Below are positions 1 through 9,773 of a DNA stretch of 64,000 nucleotides, piece by piece. The notes under the pieces were generated by a model, which worked only from the letters and a program-made list of their open reading frames with translations, was not told the DNA's origin and did not search any database. The translations under genes and the position numbers were made by a program. Where the stretch lies: the NCBI RefSeq assembly GCF_007671725.1, contig NZ_VCNM01000001.1:1410590-1474589 (forward strand), written 5' to 3'. The stretch is from Halorubrum depositum. GTDB taxonomy: Archaea > Halobacteriota > Halobacteria > Halobacteriales > Haloferacaceae. How positions within the stretch are numbered: the stretch's first letter is position 1; each line of letters begins with the position of its first letter.

Positions 1-167
1 ACGTTGCGCCGGTCGAGGATGTCGGTCAGCACGCGGGAGTCGACGGGGTCGACCGTGTTCGGGTCGGCGTCGATCTCCTCGGGGTCGAGGGTGAACTCCT
101 CGTAGTCGGCGTCGACGCCCTGCCCCGCGGAGAACTCGTGGCGGTCGCCGTCGCGTTCGTCGGTCAT
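1..167 (-). CDS. N-terminal fragment of an acidic haloarchaeal protein
   Basis: An ATG at 167 opens a minus-strand frame that runs off the left edge, so only about 55 codons are visible. The fragment begins MTDERDGDRHEFSAG and is rich in Asp and Glu. Near the edge it reads PVDSRVLTDILDRRN, which looks like the start of a folded domain. I have a weak recollection of haloarchaeal tetratricopeptide proteins with a similar N-terminus, but nothing in the visible part proves it. It is divergent from hisB. Confidence 0.5.
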   Translation of the reverse strand, partial: MTDERDGDRHEFSAGQGVDADYEEFTLDPEEIDADPNTVDPVDSRVLTDILDRRN

Positions 168-343
168 ATACCCGGTTTTGACGGTCACGACGCGTAAGGG
201 TTGCGTCGCCGACCGAACGGGGAGGTCGCTGTCGGCGACGGCGCGGCGAACGCCTCCACCGCTCCGGCCGAGACGTGCGCTCCCTCCGGCTCGGACCCCG
301 CCACACCCGCAACCGACTTACGAATCGGCCGCGACGGGCCGGT

Positions 344-940
344 ATGAGCGAGCACGACCGGACGGCCGCGGTCACCCGCGAGACGAGCGAGACGACGATC
401 GAGCTCACCCTCGCGGTCGACGGCGACGGCGACGGCGAGGTCGACACCGGGATCGGCTTTTTCGACCACATGCTGGCGTCGTTCGCCAAGCACGGTCTCT
501 TCGACCTGACGGTCCGCTGCGACGGCGACACCGAGATCGACGACCACCACACCGTCGAGGACGTGGCGATCTGCCTCGGCGAGGCGTTCGACGAGGCGCT
601 CGGCGAGAAGCGCGGCATCCGACGGTACGCCGACCGACGGGTCCCGCTCGACGAGGCGGTCGCGAGCGTCGTCGTCGACGTGGCCGGGCGCCCGTACTAC
701 GAGTTCTCGGGCGAGTTCTCCCAGGAGTCGGTCGGCGAGTTCACCAGCGTCATGGCCGACCACTTCGCGCTGTCGTTGGCGCACAACGCCGGCCTGACGC
801 TCCACGCCGCGGTCGAGCGCGGCGACAACGCCCACCACGAGGTCGAGGCGCTGTTCAAGGCGCTCGCGCGGGCGCTCGACGACGCGACGCGGCTCGACGA
901 GCGCCGCAGCGACACGCCGAGCACGAAAGGGGAGCTGTAG
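344..940 (+). CDS. hisB: Imidazoleglycerol-phosphate dehydratase
   Basis: Catalyses the dehydration of imidazole glycerol phosphate to imidazole acetol phosphate in histidine synthesis. The 198-aa product has the family's duplicated metal-binding signatures: GFFDHML at 38-44, DDHHTVED at 66-73, AHNAG at 146-150 and [11 protein letters not shown] at 162-172. Length is normal for a monofunctional archaeal HisB. I chose the ATG at 344 because the family N-terminus aligns there; the frame stays open upstream to 275 but that extension is Arg-rich and not haloarchaeal in composition. No other his gene is visible here. Confidence 0.95.
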   Translation: MSEHDRTAAVTRETSETTIELTLAVDGDGDGEVDTGIGFFDHMLASFAKHGLFDLTVRCDGDTEIDDHHTVEDVAICLGEAFDEALGEKRGIRRYADRRVPLDEAVASVVVDVAGRPYYEFSGEFSQESVGEFTSVMADHFALSLAHNAGLTLHAAVERGDNAHHEVEALFKALARALDDATRLDERRSDTPSTKGEL

Positions 941-1002
941 CGAAGCGCCCGCCCCGCGCGGTCGACCGGCGGCCGACCCCCGCCACCGCCCCGTTCCGAC
1001 GG

Positions 1003-1008
1003 TTTAAA
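1003..1008 (+). promoter_or_regulatory. TATA box of hel308
   Basis: TTTAAA centred about 28 nt before the hel308 ATG, the spacing expected when transcription starts at or next to the initiation codon, so the mRNA is probably leaderless. Confidence 0.6.
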
Positions 1009-1033
1009 TCGGGTCGGGACCCACCCTCCACCA

Positions 1034-3517
1034 ATGCAACCGAGTTCGCTCTCCGGGCTCCCCGCGGGCGTCGGCGAGGCGCTCGAAGCGGAGGGCGTCG
1101 CCGAGCTGTACCCGCCCCAGGCGGCCGCGGTCGAGGCCGGCGTCGTCGACGGCGAGAGCCTCGTCGCCGCGGTGCCGACGGCCTCCGGGAAGACCCTGAT
1201 CGCCGAGCTCGCCATGCTGTCGGCGATCGAGCGCGGCGGAAAGGCGCTGTACATCGTCCCGCTGCGCGCGCTTGCCAGCGAGAAGAAGACCGAGTTCGAG
1301 CGCTGGGAGGACCACGGCGTCACGGTCGGCGTCTCCACCGGCAACTACGAGTCGGACGGCGAGTGGCTGGCTACCCGGGACATCATCGTCGCCACCTCGG
1401 AGAAGGTCGACTCGCTGATCCGCAACGGCGCGCCGTGGATCGACGACCTCACCTGCGTCGTGAGCGACGAGGTCCACCTCGTCGACGACCCGAACCGCGG
1501 CCCGACCCTCGAAGTGACCCTCGCGAAGCTCCGGAAGGTGAACCCCGGGCTCCAGACGGTCGCGCTCTCGGCGACCGTCGGCAACGCCGACGTCATCGCC
1601 GACTGGCTCGACGCCGGGCTCGTCGAGTCCGACTGGCGACCCATCGACCTCCGGATGGGCGTCCACTTCGGCAACGCGGTCGACTTCGCCGACGGGAGCA
1701 AACGGGAGGTCCCCGTCGAGCGCGGTGAGGACCAGACCGCCCGGCTCGTCGCCGACGCGCTCGACACCGAGGAGGACGGGCAGGGCGGCTCCTCGCTCGT
1801 CTTCGTCAACTCCCGGCGCAACGCGGAGTCGTCGGCCCGGAAGCTCACCGACGTCACCGGGTCGCGACTCACCGACGACGAGCGCGACCGCCTCCGCGAA
1901 CTCGCCGAGGAGATCCGGGGCGTCTCCGACACGGACACGTCGGAGGACCTCGCCGACGCCGTCGAGCAGGGGTCGGCGTTCCACCACGCCGGGCTCGCGA
2001 GCGAGCACCGGTCGCTCGTCGAGGACGCGTTCCGCGACCGGCTCATCAAATGCATCTCCGCGACGCCCACCCTCGCCGCCGGCGTCAACACCCCCGCCCG
2101 CCGGGTGATCGTCCGCGACTGGCGCCGCTACGACGGGGAGTTCGGCGGCATGAAACCCCTCGACGTGCTGGAGGTCCACCAGATGTGCGGCCGCGCCGGG
2201 CGGCCCGGGCTCGACCCGTACGGCGAGGCGGTGCTGCTCGCGAACGACGCGGACACCAAAGAGGAGCTGTTCGAGCGGTACCTCTGGGCCGACCCCGAGC
2301 CGGTCCGGTCGAAGCTCGCCGCCGAGCCGGCCCTCAGAACCCACGTGCTCGCCACCGTCGCCTCCGGGTTCGCCTCCACCCGCGACGGGCTGCTCTCCTT
2401 CCTCGACAACACCCTCTACGCGACGCAGACCGACGACGAGGGACGGCTCGCGGCGGTCACCGACACCGTCCTCGACTACCTCGCCGTCAACGGCTTCGTC
2501 GACCGCGACCGCGACGGCGGGAGCGAGGGCCTGACCGCGACCGGCATCGGCCACACCGTCTCGCGGCTCTACCTCGACCCGATGAGCGCCGCGGAGATGA
2601 TCGACGGGCTCCGCTCGGTCGGGGCGTCCGGGAGCGCCGGGAGCGTCGGTGCGGGAGGCGACGACGAGGGGGAGTTCGTCATGACCGCCGAGGGCGACGG
2701 AGACACCGACGAGCCCGGGTTCGGGACGTACACGCGGGCCGGCAAGGAGGGCGGGGCGAACGACGACTCCGACGCCGCGAGCGATTTCGACGAGTCCAGC
2801 GACGACGCCGACGCCGCTCCCGAAGTCACCCCGCTCGGCCTCTACCACCTCGTCAGCCGCACTCCCGACATGTACGAGCTCTACCTGAAGTCGGGCGACC
2901 GCGAGGAGTACACCGAGCTCTGCTACGAGCGCGAGACCGAGTTCCTCGGCGACGTGCCCTCCGAGTACGAGGACGTGCGCTTCGAGGACTGGCTCGCGTC
3001 GCTGAAGACGGCCCGCCTGCTGGAGGACTGGGCGAACGAGGTCGACGAGGACCGCATCACCGAGCGGTACGGCGTCGGCCCGGGCGACATCCGCGGGAAG
3101 GTCGACACCGCCGAGTGGCTGCTGCGCGCGGCCGAGACCCTCGCGCGCGACGTGGAGGGCGTCGACGGTGACGTCGTCGTCGCGGTCCGCGAGGCCCGCA
3201 AGCGGATCGAGTACGGCGTCCGCGAGGAGCTGCTCGACCTGGCCGGCGTCCGGAACGTCGGCCGGAAGCGCGCCCGCAGGCTGTACGAGGCCGGCGTCGA
3301 GGGCCGCACCGACCTCCGCGAGGCCGATAAGGCGGTCGTGCTCGGCGCGCTCCGCGGCCGCGAGCGCACCGCCGAGCGCATCCTCGAACACGCGGGACGC
3401 GAGGACCCGTCGATGGACGACGTGCGGCCGGACAAGTCGGCCTCGGCGGCGGCGACCGCCGGCTCCGCGAGCGACGAGAGCGGCGACGGGCAGGCGAGCC
3501 TGGGTGATTTCGAGTGA
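1034..3517 (+). CDS. hel308: ATP-dependent DNA helicase Hel308
   Basis: Superfamily 2 3'-5' DNA helicase that unwinds lagging strands at stalled forks and takes part in recombination control. The 827-aa protein shows a Q-motif-like YPPQ (26-29), Walker [10 protein letters not shown] (46-54), DEVH box (145-148), LSAT (178-181) and motif [10 protein letters not shown] (385-392). A helix-hairpin-helix-like stretch [10 protein letters not shown] lies near 737. An acidic, low-complexity insertion of about 60 residues (533-596) interrupts the C-terminal half. The last residues QASLGDFE match a PCNA-interacting peptide. The next gene overlaps by GTGA, indicating co-expression. Confidence 0.95.
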   Translation: MQPSSLSGLPAGVGEALEAEGVAELYPPQAAAVEAGVVDGESLVAAVPTASGKTLIAELAMLSAIERGGKALYIVPLRALASEKKTEFERWEDHGVTVGVSTGNYESDGEWLATRDIIVATSEKVDSLIRNGAPWIDDLTCVVSDEVHLVDDPNRGPTLEVTLAKLRKVNPGLQTVALSATVGNADVIADWLDAGLVESDWRPIDLRMGVHFGNAVDFADGSKREVPVERGEDQTARLVADALDTEEDGQGGSSLVFVNSRRNAESSARKLTDVTGSRLTDDERDRLRELAEEIRGVSDTDTSEDLADAVEQGSAFHHAGLASEHRSLVEDAFRDRLIKCISATPTLAAGVNTPARRVIVRDWRRYDGEFGGMKPLDVLEVHQMCGRAGRPGLDPYGEAVLLANDADTKEELFERYLWADPEPVRSKLAAEPALRTHVLATVASGFASTRDGLLSFLDNTLYATQTDDEGRLAAVTDTVLDYLAVNGFVDRDRDGGSEGLTATGIGHTVSRLYLDPMSAAEMIDGLRSVGASGSAGSVGAGGDDEGEFVMTAEGDGDTDEPGFGTYTRAGKEGGANDDSDAASDFDESSDDADAAPEVTPLGLYHLVSRTPDMYELYLKSGDREEYTELCYERETEFLGDVPSEYEDVRFEDWLASLKTARLLEDWANEVDEDRITERYGVGPGDIRGKVDTAEWLLRAAETLARDVEGVDGDVVVAVREARKRIEYGVREELLDLAGVRNVGRKRARRLYEAGVEGRTDLREADKAVVLGALRGRERTAERILEHAGREDPSMDDVRPDKSASAAATAGSASDESGDGQASLGDFE

Positions 3518-4107
3518 GCGACGCTGAGGCCCTCGGCGACGACGGAAGCGACGGTACACCCCCCGACCCGCCGACGCCGCCGCACCGCCTCGTCCGCGGA
3601 ACGGTCGCCATCGACGACCTCGACGCCTTCCTCGCTCGGCTCGACGCCATCGATGCCGAGACCGGCACGGTCGTGCAGGCGTTCGACGCCGACCTCGTCG
3701 TCTCCGACGCCCACCTCGGCGCCGCGACCCGCCTCGCCGCCCGGGCGATCGCCCGCGACGAGGCCGTCGCGCGCGACCCGGGCGTCGAGGTCATGCTGTA
3801 CGCGGCCGGCCGCCGGCAGATCGACCGCGCGCTGACGCTCGGCGTCTCCGAGGGGGATCAGCGCGCGGTCGTGCTCGTCGCCGACTTCGGCGGCGTCCCC
3901 GGGGCGGGCCGACCCGCCGCGGACCTCGACGCGGCCGAGCGCGCGGTCGCGGAGCTGACGACCGACGCGGGCGCCGACGACGACGGGTTCGACGCGGACC
4001 GAGTCAGGGAGTTCTTCGACGTCTCCGACCGCGAGCTCGCGGCGACCGCCGGCGACCTGGCCGACGTGGTCCGCGAGCGCGTCGCGCTGCTCGACGTCGA
4101 GAAGTGA
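3514..4107 (+). CDS. cgi121: KEOPS complex subunit Cgi121
   Basis: Cgi121 is the tRNA-recruiting subunit of KEOPS, the complex that makes N6-threonylcarbamoyladenosine at position 37 of ANN-decoding tRNAs. The 197-aa product starts with GTG at 3514, which overlaps the hel308 stop (GTGA), a translational-coupling arrangement. After a disordered, Pro-rich first 24 residues comes the fold with [21 protein letters not shown] and the conserved [17 protein letters not shown] segment. The call rests on these motifs and on the hel308 linkage I recall from other haloarchaea. The other KEOPS genes are not in the window. Confidence 0.8.
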   Translation: MSDAEALGDDGSDGTPPDPPTPPHRLVRGTVAIDDLDAFLARLDAIDAETGTVVQAFDADLVVSDAHLGAATRLAARAIARDEAVARDPGVEVMLYAAGRRQIDRALTLGVSEGDQRAVVLVADFGGVPGAGRPAADLDAAERAVAELTTDAGADDDGFDADRVREFFDVSDRELAATAGDLADVVRERVALLDVEK

Positions 4108-4134
4108 TCGGGAACACGGGTGAACGGTTCGCAT

Positions 4135-4156
4135 ACCCCTTCGTTTCTACTGGAAA
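4135..4156 (-). promoter_or_regulatory. Solitary ORB-like element
   Basis: Read on the minus strand this 22-mer contains CCAGTAGAAACGAAGGGGT and differs from the origin ORB at 38324 at one position. It lies in the 469-bp gap between cgi121 and purO, upstream of the tRNA-Gln gene. Apart from this element, the tRNA and the purO promoter I see nothing else in the gap. Confidence 0.6.
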
Positions 4157-4289
4157 CCGCAGTACGTGAGCGGCGTTTGATTCCAGGCGAAGGAACGCAT
4201 CGAAGGGAACGTGGCGATCCACGCGAAACGGACCCCCGCAAACGAAACGGAGCGGGCCGCCACGGTCGAAGGAGGGCGAACCGCGAGAA

Positions 4290-4362
4290 TAGTCCATCCT
4301 GGATTCGAACCAGGGTCGTTGCCCCCAGAAGGCAACAGGATTGGCCACTACCCCAATGGACT
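4290..4362 (-). tRNA. tRNA-Gln (CTG anticodon)
   Basis: The minus strand folds as a complete cloverleaf. The acceptor arms AGTCCAT and ATGGACT pair perfectly, followed by discriminator A. The D arm carries GGGGTAGTGG. The anticodon stem TTGCC/GGCAA encloses loop TTCTGGG with anticodon CTG. The T arm holds GGTTCGAATCC. No intron is seen and CCA is not encoded. Confidence 0.95.
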
Positions 4363-4576
4363 GTGCGCACTCACCGATAGCCTATGCGTGTTTGTAAGCG
4401 TTGCGCGTCGCCGGCCCTCTGTCACGCGTTCACAGGCGGAGACGGAGCGACGGACACCGCCGAGTCCACGGGCCGGTCCGGGTCCGCCCCCGCCGGCGGC
4501 GTCGATCGAGTCGGCGTTGATCGACGAACGTGCGTATATCGATGCGTTTTACTCGACTGAATAGCCACGAAGCTGT

Positions 4577-5185
4577 ATGTACGTCGGACGATTCGTCGTC
4601 GTCGCTCCCGGAATCGGTGCCTACCGCGTCTCCTCCCGCTCGTTCCCGAATCGGCGCGTGCTCGACCGCGACGGGACGCTCACGGTGGGGCCGACGCCGG
4701 ACGCCCCGGAGACCGACAACCCGTACGTCTCGTACAACTGCGCGCGAGCGGTTCGGACGCCGACGGACGAGCCGCTGGCGGTCGTCGGCAACGGCTCGCA
4801 CGTCGACCCGATCGCGGAGAAGCTGGAGCTCGGGTACCCGGCGCGCGACGCGCTGGCGACCCCGCTGCTCGCGCTCGACTTCGAGAAGGACGACTACGAC
4901 ACGCCGCGGATCGCCGGCGTCGTCGGGAGCGAGACGGCGACGATCGGCGTCGTCCGCCGCGACGCGCTGCTCGTCGAGGCCGTCGACGAGCCGACGATCG
5001 TCGCCACCTACGAGACCGACAGCCCGGAGCCGTACGCGCTCGAAGCGGTGGAGGCCGACGCGCCGGACGCGGGCGCGGCGGCGAGCGAACTCCTCGGCGC
5101 CGACTTCGAGCACCCGGTGTGCGCCGCGGGCGCGACCGTCGACGGCGACGGCGTGACGCTGGCGTTCGACAACGGCGACGAGTAG
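4577..5185 (+). CDS. purO: IMP cyclohydrolase, archaeal PurO type
   Basis: Closes the second ring of the purine, converting FAICAR to IMP; it replaces the cyclohydrolase half of bacterial PurH. The 202-aa protein begins [20 protein letters not shown] with SFPNR following, the characteristic PurO N-terminus, and has the family's usual length of about 200. A TATA-like TTTACTC about 27 nt upstream suggests a leaderless start. It is a single gene, not in an operon. Confidence 0.92.
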   Translation: MYVGRFVVVAPGIGAYRVSSRSFPNRRVLDRDGTLTVGPTPDAPETDNPYVSYNCARAVRTPTDEPLAVVGNGSHVDPIAEKLELGYPARDALATPLLALDFEKDDYDTPRIAGVVGSETATIGVVRRDALLVEAVDEPTIVATYETDSPEPYALEAVEADAPDAGAAASELLGADFEHPVCAAGATVDGDGVTLAFDNGDE

Positions 5186-5198
5186 GGGCGGCCGCGAC

Positions 5199-5219
5199 GG
5201 GGGCGGCGGAGCCGCCCCC
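5199..5219. terminator. GC-rich triloop hairpin downstream of purO
   Basis: A perfect 9-bp stem GGGGGCGGC/GCCGCCCCC closes a GGA triloop 14 nt after the purO stop. There is no T-tract, which archaeal terminators normally need, so the function is uncertain. Confidence 0.3.
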
Positions 5220-5308
5220 GCCGCTCCCCCACTCCCGCCTCCCGACACCCGCACCGACCGCCTTTCCGACTCCCGACGCCTTTTGCCCGCGGCGGTCGAC
5301 CCCTTCCC

Positions 5309-7459
5309 ATGGAGCGCGTCACCGCGGCCGACTACCACGACATCGCGAAGCCCGCCGACCCGCGGATCTCGCCCGACGGGGACCGGGTCGCCTTCCTGCG
5401 ACGCCAGCCGACCGACGACGAGGCGTACGAGTCGACGGTGTACCTCGTCGACGTCGCGGGCGGCGACCCCCGCCGGCTCACGCTGGCCGAGGGCTCCGAC
5501 GCGGAGCCGCGCTGGAGCCCCTCGGGCGACCGGATCGCGTTCACCTCGACGCGGGGCGCCGCCGACGACCGCCAGCAGCTGTGGGTGCTCCCGGTCGACG
5601 GCGGCGAGGCCCGACGGGTCACCGACGTCGTCGGCGGCGTCTCGGAGATCGCCTGGTCGCCCGACGGGGAGCGGATCGCTTTCACGCAGTCGGTGACCGC
5701 CGAGGACCGCGAGGAAGATCGGGACCTTTCGGTCCCGGAGGAGTACGAGCCCGAGGAGCACCCCAATCCTCGCGTGATCGACCGGACCGTCTACCGCTCC
5801 GGCCAGCGGTTCTTCGACGGTCGGCGCTCCGGCGTCTACGTCGTCGACGCGGACGCGGCGGTCGAGGGCGCGGCGGCGTCCGGCGCCGCCGAGGGCGTCG
5901 AGCGGGTGACCGACCGCGACGCCGACTTCGCCGCGCCCGACTGGGGGGACGCCGACACGCTCTACTTCGCCGAGGAGGTCGGCGACGATCCGGACGACTC
6001 GTCGGAGATCGCGATCCTCGCGCACGACTTCGAGACCGGCGAGACGGAGCGCGTCCACACGACGACCGGCTGGGGCGCCGCGATCGCGGCGACCGCGGAC
6101 GGGCGAGTGGCCTTCACCCACGCGGAGCCCGAGCGGGTGTCGATGCGGCCGGTCGACCTCCGCGTCGTCGACCGCGAGACGGGCGCGGTGACCGACCTCA
6201 CCGGCGAGATCGACCGCGGGCTCGGCGGCGAGGCCGCGCCGCAGTGGGGCCCCGACGACGCGACGCTGTACTTCGCGACCCCCGACGAGGGGAGGACGGC
6301 GCTGTGGCACGTCCCGGCCGACGGGAGCGCGGCCCCCGAGCGACTCGTCCGGCCGGGGACCGTCTCCGGCGCGACCGTCGGCGGCGACGACGGCGCCGGC
6401 CCGGGGGAGGTGACCGTCGCGTTCGCCGCCAGCGAGTCGGACCACCCGGGCGACGTCTTCGCGCACGACGCGTGGCGCGGCGAGACGGCGCGGCTCACCG
6501 AACTGAACGCGGAGTACCTCGCGGGACGCGAGATCGGCGAGCCGGAGGAGATACGGTTCGAGTCGGACGGGACGGAGATCCAGGGGTGGGTGTTGACGCC
6601 GTCGGGGTTCGATCCGGACGGCGAGGCGGTCGACGGGGCGAACGGCGAGACGGACGACGAGTACCCCCTCGCGGTCGAGGTCCACGGCGGCCCCCACGCG
6701 ATGTGGTCGACCGCGGGGACGATGTGGCACGAGTTCCAGACGCTCGCGGCCCGCGGCTACGTCGTCTTCTGGTCGAATCCGCGCGGCTCGACCGGCTACG
6801 GCGAGGCGTTCATGCAGGCGATCGAGCGCGACTGGGGCGAGGTGACGCTCTCGGACGTGATGGCCGGCGTGGAGACGGTCGCGGAGCGCCCGTACGTCGA
6901 CGAGACGAACGCCTTCCTCACCGGCGGCTCCTTCGGCGGGTTCATGACGGCGTGGACGGTGGGACAGACGGACTACTTCCGCGCGGCCGTCTCCCAGCGC
7001 GGCGTCTACGACCTCACCGGCTTCTACGGCTCGACCGACCGGGCGTACAAGCTCGTCGAGGGCGATTTCGACACGGTGCCCTCCGAGGAGCCCGGCTGGC
7101 TGTGGGAGCGGTCGCCGACGGGCCACGCCGACGACGTCGACACGCCCACGCTCTTGATCCACAGCGAGGACGACACGCGAACGCCGATCTGCACGGCGGA
7201 GCTGTACCACCGTATCCTCCGGAAGAACGGCGTCGACACGCGGTTCGTGCGCTATCCGCGCGAGGGCCACGAGCTCTCGCGCTCCGGTGAGCCCGGTCAT
7301 ATCGTCGACCGCATCGAGCGGATCGCCCGCTGGTTCGACGGCTACTCCGAGCACCACGACGCGCCGCGGGCGCTCGACCGCTCCGACGAGGAGGGGCTGA
7401 GCGCCGGGGGCGACGGGGATAGCGAGGAGGTAGGAAAGGCTGACAGCGACGGCGAGTAA
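5309..7459 (+). CDS. S9 family prolyl oligopeptidase / acylaminoacyl-peptidase-like
   Basis: Predicted cytoplasmic serine peptidase acting on short or N-acylated peptides; 716 aa. The first 400 residues are a beta-propeller of TolB/WD40-like blades (repeated ISPDGDR, WSPSGDRIAF and WSPDGERIAF strands). The C-terminal alpha/beta-hydrolase domain carries the nucleophile in GGSFGG (Ser541), the acid in HSEDDTRTP (Asp622) and His654 in REGHEL. It ends in an acidic tail. It converges with the HTH gene at 7464 with only 4 nt between stops. Substrate cannot be deduced. Confidence 0.88.
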   Translation: MERVTAADYHDIAKPADPRISPDGDRVAFLRRQPTDDEAYESTVYLVDVAGGDPRRLTLAEGSDAEPRWSPSGDRIAFTSTRGAADDRQQLWVLPVDGGEARRVTDVVGGVSEIAWSPDGERIAFTQSVTAEDREEDRDLSVPEEYEPEEHPNPRVIDRTVYRSGQRFFDGRRSGVYVVDADAAVEGAAASGAAEGVERVTDRDADFAAPDWGDADTLYFAEEVGDDPDDSSEIAILAHDFETGETERVHTTTGWGAAIAATADGRVAFTHAEPERVSMRPVDLRVVDRETGAVTDLTGEIDRGLGGEAAPQWGPDDATLYFATPDEGRTALWHVPADGSAAPERLVRPGTVSGATVGGDDGAGPGEVTVAFAASESDHPGDVFAHDAWRGETARLTELNAEYLAGREIGEPEEIRFESDGTEIQGWVLTPSGFDPDGEAVDGANGETDDEYPLAVEVHGGPHAMWSTAGTMWHEFQTLAARGYVVFWSNPRGSTGYGEAFMQAIERDWGEVTLSDVMAGVETVAERPYVDETNAFLTGGSFGGFMTAWTVGQTDYFRAAVSQRGVYDLTGFYGSTDRAYKLVEGDFDTVPSEEPGWLWERSPTGHADDVDTPTLLIHSEDDTRTPICTAELYHRILRKNGVDTRFVRYPREGHELSRSGEPGHIVDRIERIARWFDGYSEHHDAPRALDRSDEEGLSAGGDGDSEEVGKADSDGE

Positions 7460-7463
7460 GCCC

Positions 7464-7841
7464 TCACTCCCGGTCGTCCGGGTCGAACGCGTCGATCGCC
7501 GCGTGGACGCCTTCGACCCACTCGTCGAGCGCGTCGTGGAGCCGCTCTTTCGCCTCCGGGACCGGGATCGCGGTGTACTGGTAGACGTATCCGCCCGAGT
7601 CGAGCAGCCGGCGGCGACGCTCGACGAGCCCCTTGTCCCGCAGCGTCGACAGCGAGCGGTTCACGTTCGATCGGTCTCGGTCGAGCGTCTCGGCGAGCTC
7701 GGCGACGGTGCTCCCCGGGTGATCGAGCAGCGTCAGGTACGTGCGGCTCTCGTGGTCGCGGACGCCGAACACGCAGGAGAGCACGTGCTCGAACGAGGGG
7801 GAGACGTCGCCGACGAGGTCCTCGATCTCGGGGTCGCTCAT
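7464..7841 (-). CDS. Winged-helix transcriptional regulator (TrmB/MarR-like)
   Basis: 125 aa. The N-terminal two thirds form a winged helix: SRTYLTLLDHPGSTVAELAETLDRDRSNVNRSLSTL is helix-turn-helix, followed by a wing of basic residues (ERRRRL) and YVYQYTAIP. The C-terminal helix EAKERLHDALDEWVEGV could dimerise. Such proteins bind promoter DNA. The target is unknown; it ends tail-to-tail with the peptidase gene. Confidence 0.75.
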   Translation of the reverse strand: MSDPEIEDLVGDVSPSFEHVLSCVFGVRDHESRTYLTLLDHPGSTVAELAETLDRDRSNVNRSLSTLRDKGLVERRRRLLDSGGYVYQYTAIPVPEAKERLHDALDEWVEGVHAAIDAFDPDDRE

Positions 7842-7932
7842 GGGCGCCGTTCGACTGCGGTCGGGTTAAAAGTCGTCATCGGCGGCAGTCGGCGTCGAGC
7901 GGCGGATGCGGCGAGCGGACCCGGCCGAGCGC

Positions 7933-8175
7933 TCAGGCGTCGGGGTCGGCGTACCCCATCCGGTCGATACAGCCGCGCATCTCGTCTTCCTCCGCGTGCC
8001 GGTGGAGGTTCGTCGGCGTGTCGCAGTGGTACGTCTCACCGTCGTAGCGGAGCACGACCTCGTGGCGGCCGCCCGCGAGCTCGACGTCGACGAGGATCCG
8101 ACGGCCGTCGTTGAGCGCGTCGATTATCTCGTCGGCCGACAGTTCGCCGGCCTCGACCCGGAGTACCTCGCTCAT
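7933..8175 (-). CDS. Small conserved haloarchaeal protein
   Basis: 80 aa, acidic, starting MSEVLRVEAGELSADEIIDALNDG. Two beta-rich segments (ILVDVELAGG and EVVLRYDGETYHCD) suggest a small sheet. A CDTPTNLHRHAEEDEMRGCIDRM tract has two Cys and two His that could bind metal. I do not recognise a characterised family. Upstream TTTTAAT supports the ATG start. Confidence 0.65.
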   Translation of the reverse strand: MSEVLRVEAGELSADEIIDALNDGRRILVDVELAGGRHEVVLRYDGETYHCDTPTNLHRHAEEDEMRGCIDRMGYADPDA

Positions 8176-8227
8176 GGGCCTCCTTCGCGGGTCACCGAAT
8201 TAAAACCGTGCGTGTCGCTCGCGGGGG

Positions 8228-8914
8228 TCACGTCATCGTCGAGTCGGGACCGCCCTCCGTCTCCGGGGGTTCGACGCCCTCCGCGGCGGCGACGTCGTCC
8301 GTGCGCTTCTCGGTCTCGACGTGCCAGCGGTCGATCTCCGACTCGTACTCGTCGAGGATCCCGCTCACTTCGGCCTTCAGCTCGTCGTCGTTGACGTTCA
8401 CCTCGAACTCGAACGTCTCGCCGTCCTCGCCGCGGCCGACCTCCTGGATGTTGGCGCTGACGAGCTCGTTGTCGAAGTAGTACGGCGCCATCTGCGTCAT
8501 CACCTTGCGGTACACCGTGTCCTCCACCTTTCGGAGCGCCTTGCGGCTGGCCGAGTCGGCCGCGCGGGCGACGTGGCCGATCGACTCGCCCCAGCTCTCC
8601 ATCGCGCTCTCGGTGTCGTTTTCCTCGACCTTCTCGTAGGACTCGGTGAGCTTCTCGCCGGCCGTCTGGAGGTCGTCGCCCGGCGTCTTGCCGGCCTGTT
8701 CGCCCTCGCCCTCGGCGACGGACGCCTGCTCGGCGGTCTTCGCCGACACGTCCTCGTCGATGCGCTCGTGGGACTTCGGGCGCCAGTCGTCGAACTCGTA
8801 GAACGCGTCGCCGTCGGCGCCCGTCTCGCGGAGCGCCAACGCGATTCGCTCGCCGTGTTCGACCACGTCGCCCCAGTCCCCGCGCACCTTGAAGCCGGAG
8901 ATGCTCTCTTCCAT
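8228..8914 (-). CDS. Conserved haloarchaeal protein (DUF5828-like)
   Basis: 228 aa from the chosen start MEESISGFKVRG. An in-frame ATG at 8929 would add five residues. I preferred 8914 because a TATA box (TTATAC at 8944-8949) lies about 32 nt upstream and because I recall related proteins starting MEES. The protein is highly charged and mostly helical, with DLQTAGEKLTESYEKVEEND and later MAPYYFDNELVSANIQ. No catalytic motif or membrane segment is visible. Confidence 0.7.
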   Translation of the reverse strand: MEESISGFKVRGDWGDVVEHGERIALALRETGADGDAFYEFDDWRPKSHERIDEDVSAKTAEQASVAEGEGEQAGKTPGDDLQTAGEKLTESYEKVEENDTESAMESWGESIGHVARAADSASRKALRKVEDTVYRKVMTQMAPYYFDNELVSANIQEVGRGEDGETFEFEVNVNDDELKAEVSGILDEYESEIDRWHVETEKRTDDVAAAEGVEPPETEGGPDSTMT

Positions 8915-9012
8915 CGCGTGGACGCCCATACGAAACGAACGCGTATAAGTCTCTCCGACCTGACGTGAGCCCGCGCACGCCGGCGATGGTCCGCGGCCGG
9001 CGCTCTCCCGGC

Positions 9013-9246
9013 CTACTTCCCGTACGAGAGCCGGCGGCCGAGCGCGTCGACCCGGTCTTTGAGGTCGCTGAGGAACCCTCCCGGCGAGATCTTCCGGAAC
9101 GACGACTCGTCGACCTCGATGCGCTCGCCGACGAACGGGTCGTGGTCGGCGCGCTCTTCCGGCTCCTTGCCGCCGTTCACCGCGCCCACGACGGTCGACA
9201 TCGAACACCGTCCGCACGCCTCCGCTTGGATCTCCTCGTCGGACAT
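9013..9246 (-). CDS. Small conserved haloarchaeal protein
   Basis: 77 aa. A CGRCSMSTVVGAVNGG segment near the N-terminus has a Cys-x2-Cys pair. The middle reads DHDPFVGERIEVDESSFRK and the end GFLSDLKDRVDALGRRLSYGK is a likely amphipathic helix. A TTTTAAG box about 37 nt upstream supports the ATG. Function unknown. Confidence 0.6.
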   Translation of the reverse strand: MSDEEIQAEACGRCSMSTVVGAVNGGKEPEERADHDPFVGERIEVDESSFRKISPGGFLSDLKDRVDALGRRLSYGK

Positions 9247-9392
9247 GGGACTCTCTGGATAACGATCGTGTTCGACCGGCTTAAAACCCGGCGTCGGAAC
9301 CGCTACGCCACGTCCTCGACCGGTAGTGTTCCTCCGGAACCGACCGACGCCGGCCCGACGACCTTTTTAATCGCTCCGTGGAATGAGTTCAC

Positions 9393-9773
9393 ATGGGATA
9401 CCGCGTCGTCGACACGGACTCCGTGGAGCCGAAGCCCGATCGCCCCTGCGAGTGCCGGAAGCTCTCCGAGCCGGGCGGGCTGGACTTCACGGCGATCAAC
9501 CGGTTCCGCGCCGAGCCGGGCGAGCAGCTCCCGCTCGCGTATCACTACCACGAGACCCAACAGGAGGCGTTCTACGTCCTCGACGGGAGGCTCTCGATCG
9601 AGACCCCGGAGGGGACCTACGAGGTGCCCGCGGACGACCTGTTCGTCGTCGACCCCGAGAGCCCGCAGCGCGCGTACAACGCGGCCGACGCCGACGGCCC
9701 CGTGACCGTGCTCGCGATCGGCGCGCCGCCCGCCGACGGCGACGCGGTCGCGTACGATCCGAACGATGAGTGA
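9393..9773 (+). CDS. Cupin domain protein
   Basis: 126 aa, a single small beta-barrel. Cupin motif 1 is visible as PLAYHYHETQQEAFYVLDG (His-x-His...Glu, a metal site) and motif 2 as FVVDPESPQRAYN with the usual His replaced. The first 30 residues contain CECRK. Substrate unknown. TTTTTAATC about 28 nt upstream marks a leaderless promoter. The next gene starts inside its last codons (8-nt overlap), so the two are probably co-translated. Confidence 0.85.
   Translation: MGYRVVDTDSVEPKPDRPCECRKLSEPGGLDFTAINRFRAEPGEQLPLAYHYHETQQEAFYVLDGRLSIETPEGTYEVPADDLFVVDPESPQRAYNAADADGPVTVLAIGAPPADGDAVAYDPNDE

Noticed and set aside
1004..3559. 851-codon minus-strand open frame across hel308
   Set aside because: Low-complexity antisense translation with no recognisable domain.
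4430..7357. Very long minus-strand open frame (975 codons) across purO and the S9 peptidase
   Set aside because: Antisense shadow typical of high-GC DNA: Arg/Val/Leu/Ala-rich composition, no domain, and complete overlap with two confident genes.
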